The notes beneath the pieces were generated by a model. The model was not told the origin of the DNA, did not search any database, and saw only the letters and a list, made by a program, of their open reading frames with translations. Shown here one piece after another: positions 10,595 to 18,720 of a stretch of 64,000 nt of DNA. The first letter of the stretch is position 1. The number at the start of each line of letters is the position of its first letter. This DNA comes from Methylocystis parvus OBBP. GTDB lineage: Bacteria > Pseudomonadota > Alphaproteobacteria > Rhizobiales > Beijerinckiaceae. The stretch is from positions 3,680,001 through 3,744,000 of the forward strand of contig NZ_CP092968.1 of the NCBI RefSeq assembly GCF_027571405.1. The letters are read 5' to 3'. The position numbers and the translations under genes are program-made.

Positions 10595-12583
10595 CTATTT
10601 CTTCTGATCGCCGTCTATCTTCTGGCGCGGATGGAGAGCGGGGGAGGAGAATTTGTCGGTCGGCGGGAGGGCGGGGGCGGCGAAGCCGACGAGATGAGCC
10701 GGACGAGTCGGCGGCAACAAGACGCTTGGTTCGGATGCGCGAGCCGCCGAGCGGACCGCGGTGATTGGGGCGCCGAGGACGGAGCGAGCCGAAGCGCGCG
10801 CCGTTGGCGTGGCCGCCGTCAGCGTGTTGAAGTTGGAGCGGTCGAGCCGGGCCGGCGCCAGATCGGATCCGCCCGCCGATTTTCGAGCGGCGCCGCCGTC
10901 ATTCTCGTCGGGCTGCGGCGCGGCCGTCCGGACCCCGCCATGCGGCGCATAGGCGAGAGCCGCGTCGTCCTTGCCTTGCTGCTCCTCGGGCGCGTCCACG
11001 GCATGGGCGATCGCGTGAGAGGCGGTCCCGACTTGCGGTCGCTCGGGCGGCGTCGGAGCGTCATCCTGTCGGGAAGCGGCGGCGGCGAGGAAAGAGGGAC
11101 GGCGCGGCGGCGTTGGGGCCTTCACAAAGCGGCGAGCGGCGGTCGCTTCGGCTAGGTTCTCCTGCGCGTCGTCAACGGAGGAGCGCAGCTCCTGGGCCGT
11201 CCCGGGCTCGGCGCTCGCGACCTCGGCGGATCTTTCAGTCAAGGGCGTTGGCTTCTCGATGGCCGGGCGTCCCGACGGCGGCAGAGGGACGCGGGCGTAT
11301 TTGGGCCGCTTCGTTTCCTCCGGAGGCGCTTCAGCCCCATCCTCGGCCGGGGGAGCGGCGGTCTGCGGCGCGCGGACGGAAGGCGGCGCCACCGCGACGG
11401 CGCCGGTCGCCGTCATGGCGGTCTCGCCCCGAGGCAGGTCGGCCTCCGCGCGGGCGATCTGATTGCGGGCCCGCCGGCTCGTAGGCTGCTCGACCGCGCC
11501 CTCCTCGCCGCCCTCGGAATCTGCCTGCGCATTGCGCGAATTGCGAGGGGCGAGCGCCGCCCATTGCTTGCGGGTGCTCGGCGGCGGCGCGGCGATCTCC
11601 GCATCCTCGTCCTCGCCGCCGCCCATGCCGAAGAGCGCCGCAAAGAAGCCGCCGAACGTCCGGCGAGGAGCGGTCACGTAAGCGCCATTGCCGCGCGCTT
11701 CGATTTCAGCCCGCGCTTCCTCATAGCCCGGCAGCGGCTGGCCATTGGTGGGGAGATGAACCGTCTTGCCGTCCGGAAACAGGCGAACGAGCTGGTCGTA
11801 GGTCATGCGCGGCCAGGAGCGCACATTGCCGACGTCGAGATGGACGAAGGGCGTGTTCGCGGTGGGATAATAGCCTACGCCGCCGCGCTGCATCCGCATG
11901 CCGATCTCGCGAATATTGGACATCGGCATGCCGGGCATGGTCGTGTCCATCGCCTTGCCGAGCATATGCTGGGAATATTTGGCGACCGCGCGCGAACGGG
12001 CGCGGAGCATGGCGTTGGTTTCAGGAGAGCGATAAGCGGAGACGACGTTGATGACCTGATTGCCGGCGCCGGCGGAGCGGTAAGCCTCCCATACCACGTC
12101 GAACAGGCGGGGGTCCATATTCGTGGGCTCGTCGCGACGCCAGTCGCGCAGGAACCAATTCAGTTGCTGAAGGACATGGCTGTCATATTGACCGCTGACG
12201 AGGTAGGTCGCCGCAATGTCCTCGCCGGTATGCGCGTGGTGGAGATAGATTGTGCGCGTGTCGCCATTGGCGATCGCGGTTTCAGTGATGCTGGGAGAGA
12301 GGGTCGCGAAAGCCCCGGCCAAGAGGCCGAGGGCGAGGGAAAGCGGGGAGGCGGGTTTACGTTTTTCGCTGTCGCGAGGCGTCGTCAAGAGGATCGCTTC
12401 CCCGTCTGGCTTGGAGCCCGTCTTATAGGACGAACCCAAGGCTTTACTCCATCCCTTGTCCCGGAAGCCGGCGGAGAACCCGCTTGCGGGACGCCCCCGC
12501 TTTGCGGCGGCACGATTTTGCGGCGTCAGCCGATAGGAAGGGAACGGGCAGTCTGCGACGGATTTATGTCCACTGACCTCCAA
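10595..12583 (-). CDS. DUF882 / peptidase M15-like protein with long proline-rich tail
   Basis: The core (about residues 108-262) is a DUF882 (YcbK-like) domain related to zinc D,D-carboxypeptidases. The zinc ligands would be His206 and Asp213 in SQHMLGKAMD and His248 in FVHLD. A hydrophobic segment (about 78-98) acts as signal or anchor, so the first 75 residues may be mistranslated and the real start internal. Residues 290-662 are low complexity, rich in proline, alanine and charge, far longer than in typical family members. The likely role is cell-wall binding or peptidoglycan processing in the periplasm; this is inference. Confidence 0.7.
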   Translation of the reverse strand: MEVSGHKSVADCPFPSYRLTPQNRAAAKRGRPASGFSAGFRDKGWSKALGSSYKTGSKPDGEAILLTTPRDSEKRKPASPLSLALGLLAGAFATLSPSITETAIANGDTRTIYLHHAHTGEDIAATYLVSGQYDSHVLQQLNWFLRDWRRDEPTNMDPRLFDVVWEAYRSAGAGNQVINVVSAYRSPETNAMLRARSRAVAKYSQHMLGKAMDTTMPGMPMSNIREIGMRMQRGGVGYYPTANTPFVHLDVGNVRSWPRMTYDQLVRLFPDGKTVHLPTNGQPLPGYEEARAEIEARGNGAYVTAPRRTFGGFFAALFGMGGGEDEDAEIAAPPPSTRKQWAALAPRNSRNAQADSEGGEEGAVEQPTSRRARNQIARAEADLPRGETAMTATGAVAVAPPSVRAPQTAAPPAEDGAEAPPEETKRPKYARVPLPPSGRPAIEKPTPLTERSAEVASAEPGTAQELRSSVDDAQENLAEATAARRFVKAPTPPRRPSFLAAAASRQDDAPTPPERPQVGTASHAIAHAVDAPEEQQGKDDAALAYAPHGGVRTAAPQPDENDGGAARKSAGGSDLAPARLDRSNFNTLTAATPTARASARSVLGAPITAVRSAARASEPSVLLPPTRPAHLVGFAAPALPPTDKFSSPALHPRQKIDGDQKK

Positions 12584-12684
12584 GAGCTGGCTAGCCAGCC
12601 TGAGCTCCCCTCAAGCTAGTCGATTAGGGTAACATCGTGGCGAAAAAGAGCCCTGCAACCCGCGCGGACGCGCCCGACCAAGGT

Positions 12685-13485
12685 CTAGCGGGCGTCGCCG
12701 CGAACGAAGGCGGCGCTGAGAATCGGCTGCGCGCCGGCGATTATCGGCAAGTTTGCGGCTGCGGCGTCCTTGGCGGTGAAGGCTTCGGAGGGCGGCCGGC
12801 GGGGCGGCAGCGGCGCGTCGGCGACAGCGGCGGCTTGGCGCGCGAAGCCAGGAGCCGCTTCCGAGCGAGCGACGGCGTCTGAAGTTATGCGGGGGTCGGC
12901 GATGCGCGAGCGATCCGCCACCGCGACCCGGATGGAGCCCCGCGCCTGTTCGTCCGGCGCGGAAAAAGCGCCGGCGACGGCGGTCTGAACCTTGCGGGCG
13001 ACATCGTTCCAGGAGCTGGCGCCCGCCGCCGCGCCGGGCGGCGGATTTGCGCTGGCGAGGGCTGTCGGCGCCGCCTGGCGCTGCTTGCGGGCGGCGATCA
13101 GCACGGGATTGTCGCCGTCGCAATTGCGCATGCCGACCGCAATCAGCTCGCGTCCGCTCAACACTCTGTATTCGCGCGTCAAATAGCCGAGCCGCGCCTG
13201 AACCGCCGCCGGGTAGGAAGCAAAGAGCTTGGCCGAAACGCCCTCGTCCGCTTCCCTGGTGATCGCGTTATAGGCTTGGTGGAACTTCACCTGCGCGTTG
13301 GGATAGACGCAGACATTGGGAAGGCTCAGCGCCAGCGTGCAGGCCGAGCGGCATTCATGCAGCCGCACCTCCCGGTTTTCGCGTCGATATTGCTCGGTCG
13401 CGGCTTCATAATCCGTGACCAGCCCGCCCACGTCCTTATAGACGATGACGGGGGCCGGAGCCGGCGGCGGCGAAAGATAGCCCAA
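12685..13485 (-). CDS. Unknown protein with ClpP/crotonase-like signature
   Basis: The segment GGLVTDYEAATEQYRRE, then HECRSACTLALSL, then VCVYPNAQVKFHQAY resembles a family of alphaproteobacterial proteins with a ClpP/crotonase-like fold. The serine of SACT and the histidine of FHQAY sit where a catalytic pair would be. The C-terminal half (from about residue 135) is alanine- and proline-rich without a recognisable domain. No signal peptide is visible from this start, so either the protein is cytoplasmic or an upstream start was missed. Function is unknown. Confidence 0.55.
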   Translation of the reverse strand: MGYLSPPPAPAPVIVYKDVGGLVTDYEAATEQYRRENREVRLHECRSACTLALSLPNVCVYPNAQVKFHQAYNAITREADEGVSAKLFASYPAAVQARLGYLTREYRVLSGRELIAVGMRNCDGDNPVLIAARKQRQAAPTALASANPPPGAAAGASSWNDVARKVQTAVAGAFSAPDEQARGSIRVAVADRSRIADPRITSDAVARSEAAPGFARQAAAVADAPLPPRRPPSEAFTAKDAAAANLPIIAGAQPILSAAFVRGDAR

Positions 13486-13566
13486 GACGCACCTCTACGC
13501 TCTACGGACGCAACGCATGGAGGAAATCTTCACCATGTTGAGGTGAACAAATCTTAAAGAGCGAAA

Positions 13567-14514
13567 TCAGCTCCTTATGCCCACGCGGAGGCCCGGCGAG
13601 GGCCGTTCTTGCAGAACATTGCGGCGAAAATGGAAAAGGGCGGCGGGACGTCCGCCCGTCCTTAACGACATCTCGCCGGTCGGCTCGACGATCGCCGAAG
13701 CTTCGACCAGGCGCCGAAAATTCTGCTTGTGCAGATGACGCCCGGCGATCGCTTCCACCGCGCGTTGCAGTTCGGTGAGCGTAAACGCCGCCGGCATCAG
13801 CTCGAAAATCACCGGGCGGTATTTCATTTTGGCGCGCAGCCGGCCCATCGCCGTCGCCAAAATCCGGCGGTGATCGTGCCGCATGGGCACGCCGAGCGGA
13901 TCGATCCGACCGCGTTTCGCCGCCGCCTCCCGCCCGTCGCGCAGCGCTTCCTCGAGAAGCCCGGCCTCATAGAGCAGTTCATAGCGTTCGAGCACGTTCT
14001 CCTCATTGAAGCCCCGCGCGCCAAAGAGCAGGTTGACGCGCTGCAGTCGCGAGAGGCCCGAGGAAGAGACCGCGCTCGGCGCTTCGTCCACCCAGGGGGC
14101 GAGGCCGGGGGCGATCGTCGTCTCTATGACGTCGGGCCGGCCCCTGCGCCAATCTTCCCAAGGGAAGAAGTCGTGCCAGCGCCGCCAGGCGCCGATCGCG
14201 GGACGTTGGCTTTCGTCGCCAATGCGGGTCAGCGCGAGATAGCCGATCGAGACGACATGCGGGTCCCGATCGCCGGCGCGGGCGTGACGGCCCCGGTCGC
14301 CAAAAGTGTAAAGCTGCTCGACATAGCCCAAGGGGACCCCGGTCTGCTCGGAAACCCAGGCGCGAAGTCCAATCTCGAAAGTGCGGTGGCGGATCGGATC
14401 GAAGGGGCCCGAGGGCAGGGCGGCGACCGAGCCCGTATCGTCGGCGCGCGTCGTAAGAATCAGCGGCTCGTCGTCGCGAACGGCGACGATAGCCGCCGTC
14501 AGGCCGATTTCCAC
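13567..14514 (-). CDS. Nudix-related NAD metabolism regulator (NrtR/NadQ-like)
   Basis: The N-terminal half (about residues 1-150) is a Nudix-like domain and the C-terminal part (about 215-315) a winged helix; this matches the proteins annotated as the NAD regulator of Alphaproteobacteria. The catalytic Nudix box is not preserved, which fits a ligand-sensing rather than hydrolytic role. It would repress NAD biosynthesis or salvage genes, none of which lie in this window. The start is GTG. It is the last gene of a minus-strand block with the phosphatase, HD hydrolase and glycosylase. Confidence 0.7.
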   Translation of the reverse strand: MEIGLTAAIVAVRDDEPLILTTRADDTGSVAALPSGPFDPIRHRTFEIGLRAWVSEQTGVPLGYVEQLYTFGDRGRHARAGDRDPHVVSIGYLALTRIGDESQRPAIGAWRRWHDFFPWEDWRRGRPDVIETTIAPGLAPWVDEAPSAVSSSGLSRLQRVNLLFGARGFNEENVLERYELLYEAGLLEEALRDGREAAAKRGRIDPLGVPMRHDHRRILATAMGRLRAKMKYRPVIFELMPAAFTLTELQRAVEAIAGRHLHKQNFRRLVEASAIVEPTGEMSLRTGGRPAALFHFRRNVLQERPSPGLRVGIRS

Positions 14515-14558
14515 CGGCGGCGAAAGCGTCTGACTTTCTGTCTCCGACTGCGCCGTTG

Positions 14559-15077
14559 TCAGGCCAATTCAAGCGCGAAAGGCGCTCCCTCAAAGCAATC
14601 GGCCCCGCGCCCGATGGCGGCGACCGCCGCGACCATGCGGCCTTCGCGCCCGAGCCGTCGATCCGCCAGCGCGACGATGCGACGGTTGGGCGTCGCGGTT
14701 GGCGAGATGCGCCGTAATTCCTGGGCGAGTTCGAATTCGCAGCGGTGAGGCGCCAGCGCGCAGGCCGCGGCGTAGGCGGCCGCCGGGGATCGGCTCACTC
14801 CGGCGTAACAGTGGATGACGAGCGGATCGGTTTGGTCCCACTCCTCGATAAAGGCGAGCAGCCGATCGACATGTTCCTCCCCCGGGAGGACATGCCCGTC
14901 GATCGGCGCTTCGATGTCCGACACGGCGACCCGCAAATGCCGCTCGCGCGCAATCTCGCATGGACGCACCAGCGAGGCGCCGGCCGTCAGGATGGTGACG
15001 AGCGAGCGGGCGCCGGTCGCCCGCACCGTCTCGACCACTTTGGTCATGGAACAGACGTAAAGTCGCCCGTTCGACAT
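14559..15077 (-). CDS. Tyrosine phosphatase-like protein
   Basis: The P-loop HCYAGVSRSPA matches the HCX5R signature of cysteine phosphatases, with Cys as nucleophile and Arg as phosphate binder. The upstream DIEAPIDGHVLPGEEHVDRL segment could supply the general acid. Length (172 aa) fits the small alphaproteobacterial COG5350 family. A GAGGG motif 6 bp before the ATG supports the start. Substrate unknown. Confidence 0.78.
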   Translation of the reverse strand: MSNGRLYVCSMTKVVETVRATGARSLVTILTAGASLVRPCEIARERHLRVAVSDIEAPIDGHVLPGEEHVDRLLAFIEEWDQTDPLVIHCYAGVSRSPAAAYAAACALAPHRCEFELAQELRRISPTATPNRRIVALADRRLGREGRMVAAVAAIGRGADCFEGAPFALELA

Positions 15078-15098
15078 TTCTGCCCTCTTGGTCTTCTT

Positions 15099-15725
15099 TT
15101 AGCCGCGGTCAATTTCATGGAAGCGGGCCAAGAACCGCGCTTGCGTCTCCTCGATCGCCGCGGGGGTTATATCCTCCGTCAGCGCCTGCGGCGAGATCGC
15201 AGGACGGCCGAAGATGCGCTCCGCTTCGCGCCGTGTAAAGCCGGCAAGAGTCACAGCCTCGAAAAACGCGGCCCCCCTGTCGGCCTGTTTCGCGAGCTTC
15301 GTCATGGCGGGCGTAGGGGCCGGCGGCAAGGAGAAGCGGAGCAGAATCGCCCCGAGAATCCGGTTTTCCACGGACTTGTAAGCGTCGCCAATGACCGCCT
15401 TGAAGGGCGAGATCATGTCGCCGATGACATATTCCGGGGCGTCGTGAAGGAGCATGAAGAGACGCTCCGCCCGACCGATCGAAGGCTCCAGCTCGGCTGC
15501 GATCCTTTCGACGAGCAGGCTGTGCTGGGCGACCGAGAAGATGTGGGGTCCCACGGTCTGACCGTTCCAGCGCGCGACGCGGGCGAGGCCGTGAGCGATG
15601 TCGTCTATTTCGATATCGAGCGGCGAGGGGTCGAGAAGGTCGAGCCGGCGGCCGGAGAGCATGCGCTGCCATGCGCGCGGCGGCGCGTCCCTTCTGGCGC
15701 GCCTCTTGGCCGGGGCGTCGGTCAT
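15099..15725 (-). CDS. HD-domain phosphohydrolase, YfbR-like
   Basis: Metal ligands of an HD domain are visible: HIFSVAQHS, then LLHDAPEYVIGD, and a later KQADRG aspartate. YfbR-type enzymes dephosphorylate deoxynucleoside 5'-monophosphates; substrate here is inferred from family only. I chose the ATG at 15725, one base after the tag stop and preceded by AAGG, giving 208 aa. An upstream ATG at 15746 would overlap tag by 20 bp and has no ribosome-binding site. Confidence 0.75.
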   Translation of the reverse strand: MTDAPAKRRARRDAPPRAWQRMLSGRRLDLLDPSPLDIEIDDIAHGLARVARWNGQTVGPHIFSVAQHSLLVERIAAELEPSIGRAERLFMLLHDAPEYVIGDMISPFKAVIGDAYKSVENRILGAILLRFSLPPAPTPAMTKLAKQADRGAAFFEAVTLAGFTRREAERIFGRPAISPQALTEDITPAAIEETQARFLARFHEIDRG

Positions 15726-15726
15726 G

Positions 15727-16344
15727 TCAGCCTTGGTTCCGGACATGGCAGTCGGCCAGATGGTCGTTCACCATGCCGACCGCCTGCATGAAGGCGTAGA
15801 CGATGGTGGGACCGCAAAATTTGAAGCCCTTCGCCTTCAGGTCTTTGGAGAGGCGTTCGGAAATAGTAGATTGCGTCGGGACGTCGGCTATTCGTCGGGG
15901 CCGATTGTCGATCGGCGCGCCGTCGACGAAACTCCAAAGGTAATCGGAGAAACCCTGCGCCGCCTCAATGTCGAGCCAGGCGCGCGCGGAGAGCACGGCG
16001 CCTTCAATTTTAGCGCGATTGCGCACAATGCCGCCGTTCTGCATCAATTCGTGCACGCGGCGCTCGTCGAAACGCGCCATGGCGGCGGGATCGAAGCCCG
16101 CAAAGGCCGAACGGAACGCCTCTCTTTTTCGGAGGATGGTGATCCAGGACAAGCCCGCCTGGAAGCCGTCCAGAACCAGCTTTTCGAACAGCGCGCGGGA
16201 ATTCCGTTCCGGCCGCCCCCATTCTTCATCATGATAGGCGACGTATAGCGGGTCGCGCCCCGGCCAGGGGCACCGCGCGAGCCCGTCCTCGTGCTCGATG
16301 ACGCAATCACCCCAGCTCGTTGGTTTTTCGCGGGCGGGCGGCAA
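15727..16344 (-). CDS. tag: DNA-3-methyladenine glycosylase I
   Basis: It removes 3-methyladenine from alkylated DNA. The N-terminus LARCPWPGRDPLYVAYHDEEWG, the LDGFQAGLSWITILRKRE helix-hairpin-helix region and the end VNDHLADCH are all typical of Tag. Zinc ligands would be the N-terminal Cys and His and the His and Cys of HLADC. Length (205 aa) is normal. It is the first gene of the four-gene block running to 13567. Confidence 0.92.
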   Translation of the reverse strand: MPPAREKPTSWGDCVIEHEDGLARCPWPGRDPLYVAYHDEEWGRPERNSRALFEKLVLDGFQAGLSWITILRKREAFRSAFAGFDPAAMARFDERRVHELMQNGGIVRNRAKIEGAVLSARAWLDIEAAQGFSDYLWSFVDGAPIDNRPRRIADVPTQSTISERLSKDLKAKGFKFCGPTIVYAFMQAVGMVNDHLADCHVRNQG

Positions 16345-16546
16345 GAAGGAATTCTCCTCGTATCGGGGTGCGGCGACGACGTCCGGGCGGTTATCGCGCG
16401 TTCAGATTGCGTTCACAACCTCGTTGGGACTATCGTTGCGCCGCCGCAGACACGTCGCCGTCGCCTTTATTGGCGCGTCCTGTGCTTATTGCGCCGTCGA
16501 AAGTCGCTGCTGAAGATCCAGGCGGCTTCCATAAGGGGAGATTTAT
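16345..16546. promoter_or_regulatory. Divergent intergenic region, tag and small exported protein
   Basis: About 200 bp separate the divergent starts. An AGGGGAGA ribosome-binding site precedes the ATG at 16547. No palindromic operator or clear -35/-10 pair stood out. Confidence 0.3.
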
Positions 16547-17077
16547 ATGGTGATCCGTCTCGTTGTTTCCCGCGCTGCGGTAGGCCTCGTCGCGATGGGC
16601 CTCGGCGTGGCCGTTTCGGGCGAAGCCGTCGCCCAAGCCAATGTGCTGAAGGAATGCGGATCTCGTTATCAGGCCAAAAAGGCCGCCAATGAACTCGCCG
16701 GCCAGAGCTGGCAGGACTTTCTGAAGGAGTGCCGCGCGTCTCTCGCCGAGCCGGCCGCCGCCGCGCCTGCGGCCGAAGCGAAGCCGGCCGAGGCGGCCAA
16801 GCCCGCCGAGACCGCGGCTCCTGCGCCGGCTCCGGAACCCGCCAAGCCCGCCGAGACGGCTAAACCCGTGGAATCCGCCAAGCCGGCGGAGGTCGCCAAG
16901 CCGGCCGAAGCGGAGAAGCCCGCCGCCGATACGAAGGCCGCGACTCAATCCCGGCAGAAAAAGTGCGCCGCCGAGTGGAAGGAAAAGAAGGCCGAGCTGC
17001 TCAAAGCCGACAAGAAGCTGACCTGGCCGAAATATTGGAGCGCCTGCAACAAGCGCCTGAAGGAAGCCGGCGAATAA
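16547..17077 (+). CDS. Exported protein with two PsiF-like repeats and an AKPAE linker
   Basis: An N-terminal signal peptide (about residues 1-31, ending AVAQA) is followed by two similar cysteine-flanked helical units. The first runs from Cys37 (CGSRYQAKKAAN to LKEC) and the second from about residue 138 (CAAEWKEKKAEL to WSACNKRL). Between them lies a low-complexity linker of repeated AKPAE/AKPVE units. The units resemble the PsiF repeat. Function is unknown; an envelope-spanning linker between two binding modules is a guess. The gene is monocistronic, with a terminator directly after it. Confidence 0.65.
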   Translation: MVIRLVVSRAAVGLVAMGLGVAVSGEAVAQANVLKECGSRYQAKKAANELAGQSWQDFLKECRASLAEPAAAAPAAEAKPAEAAKPAETAAPAPAPEPAKPAETAKPVESAKPAEVAKPAEAEKPAADTKAATQSRQKKCAAEWKEKKAELLKADKKLTWPKYWSACNKRLKEAGE

Positions 17078-17099
17078 TCGCCTCACGCTGATTTGCATT

Positions 17100-17135
17100 C
17101 GTCCGGCGACCCCGTTCGCCGGACGTTTCTTTTTT
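17100..17135 (+). terminator. Rho-independent terminator
   Basis: A perfect 10-bp stem, CGTCCGGCGA with TCGCCGGACG (17100-17109 and 17116-17125), with a 6-nt loop is followed by TTTCTTTTTT. It ends the transcript of the PsiF-like protein gene. Confidence 0.88.
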
Positions 17136-17210
17136 GGGCGCATGCATCTTGCCCGTCGACGGGCTTCGTGTCACACGACTGCAAAATACGAGCATCGGTC
17201 GGAGGCGGGA

Positions 17211-17606
17211 GTGGATAAAGGCGAGTTGCGAAAGCTGCAGGCGTTCCTGCGCCGCTCCTTCGGCAATGACGACATTCGCGTCACGCTCGATCCGAAAAAT
17301 ACCGAGAACGCCGCGGTTCATCTGGGCGAACGCAAGATCGCGGAAATCTCCGTCGATGACGAAGACGGCGATCGTTCGTTCGCGTTCGAGATGAAGATAC
17401 CGGTCGGACGGGAAGTGCTGCAGTCCTATCTGCGCAAGCTTTTCGAGAACGACAAGCTGACGATCGTCGCGCGCGGCCGCAAAGTCGATTCCGTCGAGCT
17501 CAACGCCGATGGCGAGTTTCTCGGCGTGATCTCAGCGGACGACGCCAAGCTCTCGACCTTCACGCTGCAGATCGCGATCCTGGATTTCGATCTCGAGGAA
17601 GAATAA
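17211..17606 (+). CDS. DUF3126 family protein
   Basis: The sequence from VDKGELRKLQAFLRR onward matches the small acidic DUF3126 family, conserved in Alphaproteobacteria with unknown function. I chose the GTG at 17211 because GGAGG lies 5 bp upstream (17201-17205); a frame open from 17142 adds 23 unlikely residues. This gives 131 aa. The stop codon abuts the stop of the convergent gene at 17607. Confidence 0.75.
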   Translation: MDKGELRKLQAFLRRSFGNDDIRVTLDPKNTENAAVHLGERKIAEISVDDEDGDRSFAFEMKIPVGREVLQSYLRKLFENDKLTIVARGRKVDSVELNADGEFLGVISADDAKLSTFTLQIAILDFDLEEE

Positions 17607-18242
17607 TCAGCTCTTCTTCTTGCGCGCGCGAGCCGCGGTCATTTTCGACACCAGAGCTTGCGCGCCCTCATAGAGCGTTTCCCAACGCTCGAGCAGCGCC
17701 GGCGCGTATCTCAGCTCGACGTCGAATCCGCCTTCGCGAAAGACGGAAATGCACGCTTCGCCCGGGGCGCCGGCCTCCTGTTTTGGACAGCGGGCGAAAA
17801 AGTCGCGGCCGTCTGGAGGCGCGATATAAAGCTCTTCGGAATCGTAAGGCGAGCCTTGATCGAAACGCCGCAGGACGAGGACGCCGGGACCTTCAAGCGT
17901 CTCCGGCGTCAGGAAGCGCGCATAGAGCTTCGCCGGCCGCTCGCTCGGATCAATGCCGTCATCCTTGGGCGTCAACGTCAGTGCGACCGCGGCGGTCGAA
18001 GCCCGGTCCTTCGCAGAAAGCGGCTTGAAACTCGGAAATGCGGCGACGAAGCTCAGCCGATCCGCAAGCCCGCCCGCTCCGGTGGAGTCGTCGCGCGCAT
18101 AGGCGCGGGCATAGGAGAATTTCACGCCCGCAAGTTCGGCCTGAACCATCGCGTCGGGCGCTTCATCCCTCATTACGAAGACAAGGACGGCCCCGAGCGC
18201 GAGGGCGATCACCAGCAATGCGGAGGCGATAAGCAGCTTCAT
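17607..18242 (-). CDS. Membrane-anchored hypothetical protein
   Basis: A single N-terminal hydrophobic segment (about residues 3-24) anchors a 185-residue domain, probably periplasmic. The domain contains FARCPKQEAGAPGEAC with two cysteines that could form a disulfide, and a lysine- and arginine-rich end. I do not recognise a family with certainty; similar proteins occur in Hyphomicrobiales genomes as hypotheticals. It lies close downstream of the lipoprotein gene on the same strand (24 bp), so the two may be co-transcribed. Confidence 0.55.
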   Translation of the reverse strand: MKLLIASALLVIALALGAVLVFVMRDEAPDAMVQAELAGVKFSYARAYARDDSTGAGGLADRLSFVAAFPSFKPLSAKDRASTAAVALTLTPKDDGIDPSERPAKLYARFLTPETLEGPGVLVLRRFDQGSPYDSEELYIAPPDGRDFFARCPKQEAGAPGEACISVFREGGFDVELRYAPALLERWETLYEGAQALVSKMTAARARKKKS

Positions 18243-18266
18243 TCGGGTCGTCCCGCCATGGTTTCG

Positions 18267-18653
18267 TCAGCTTGTGACGCGCCACTCGCCATTTTGTCGG
18301 CAGGCTTGCCCCTTTGCTTCCTGCGGACGCCCATTGACGAAAATCCTGTGCGTATAGTCGCGGCACGAGCCGCTTTCGGCGCCGGGAGTGACGAAGCCGT
18401 ACGCGTCCTTTTCGCCGTTCCAGCTCTTGCGGGCGCCGGATGAGACGGCGTCCTGCTGCGCGGCGATCGCCGCCGCGCGATCTTTTTCGCTCAGCGACTG
18501 GCCGATCGCGCCGCCGATGACGCCGGGCGCGGGAGGCGCCGGAGCCGTAATGACGGGAGTGGCGGCGGCGGTCGGCGGCTCGGAAGTCGAACTGCAAGCG
18601 CCCGCGCCCAATGCGGCAAGAACGCACATCGCCAAGGTCGCTTTCGCGCGCAT
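18267..18653 (-). CDS. Lipoprotein, surface antigen-like
   Basis: Starting at the ATG at 18653 the protein has a lipoprotein signal ending LGAGAC, then a proline- and alanine-rich stretch, a glycine-rich GVIGGAIGQSL segment and a C-terminal domain with CRDYTHRIFVNGRPQEAKGQAC. This combination is typical of outer-membrane surface antigens of the 17-kDa/RT0821 type. The open frame extends to 18869 but the lipobox fixes the start at 18653 (128 aa). Confidence 0.68.
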   Translation of the reverse strand: MRAKATLAMCVLAALGAGACSSTSEPPTAAATPVITAPAPPAPGVIGGAIGQSLSEKDRAAAIAAQQDAVSSGARKSWNGEKDAYGFVTPGAESGSCRDYTHRIFVNGRPQEAKGQACRQNGEWRVTS

Positions 18654-18720
18654 CGTCGACAAATCCCTATTCTCCAGAGGGTCCTCGAAATTCGCCCTAT
18701 GCAGGATCGAGCGGCGGCTG

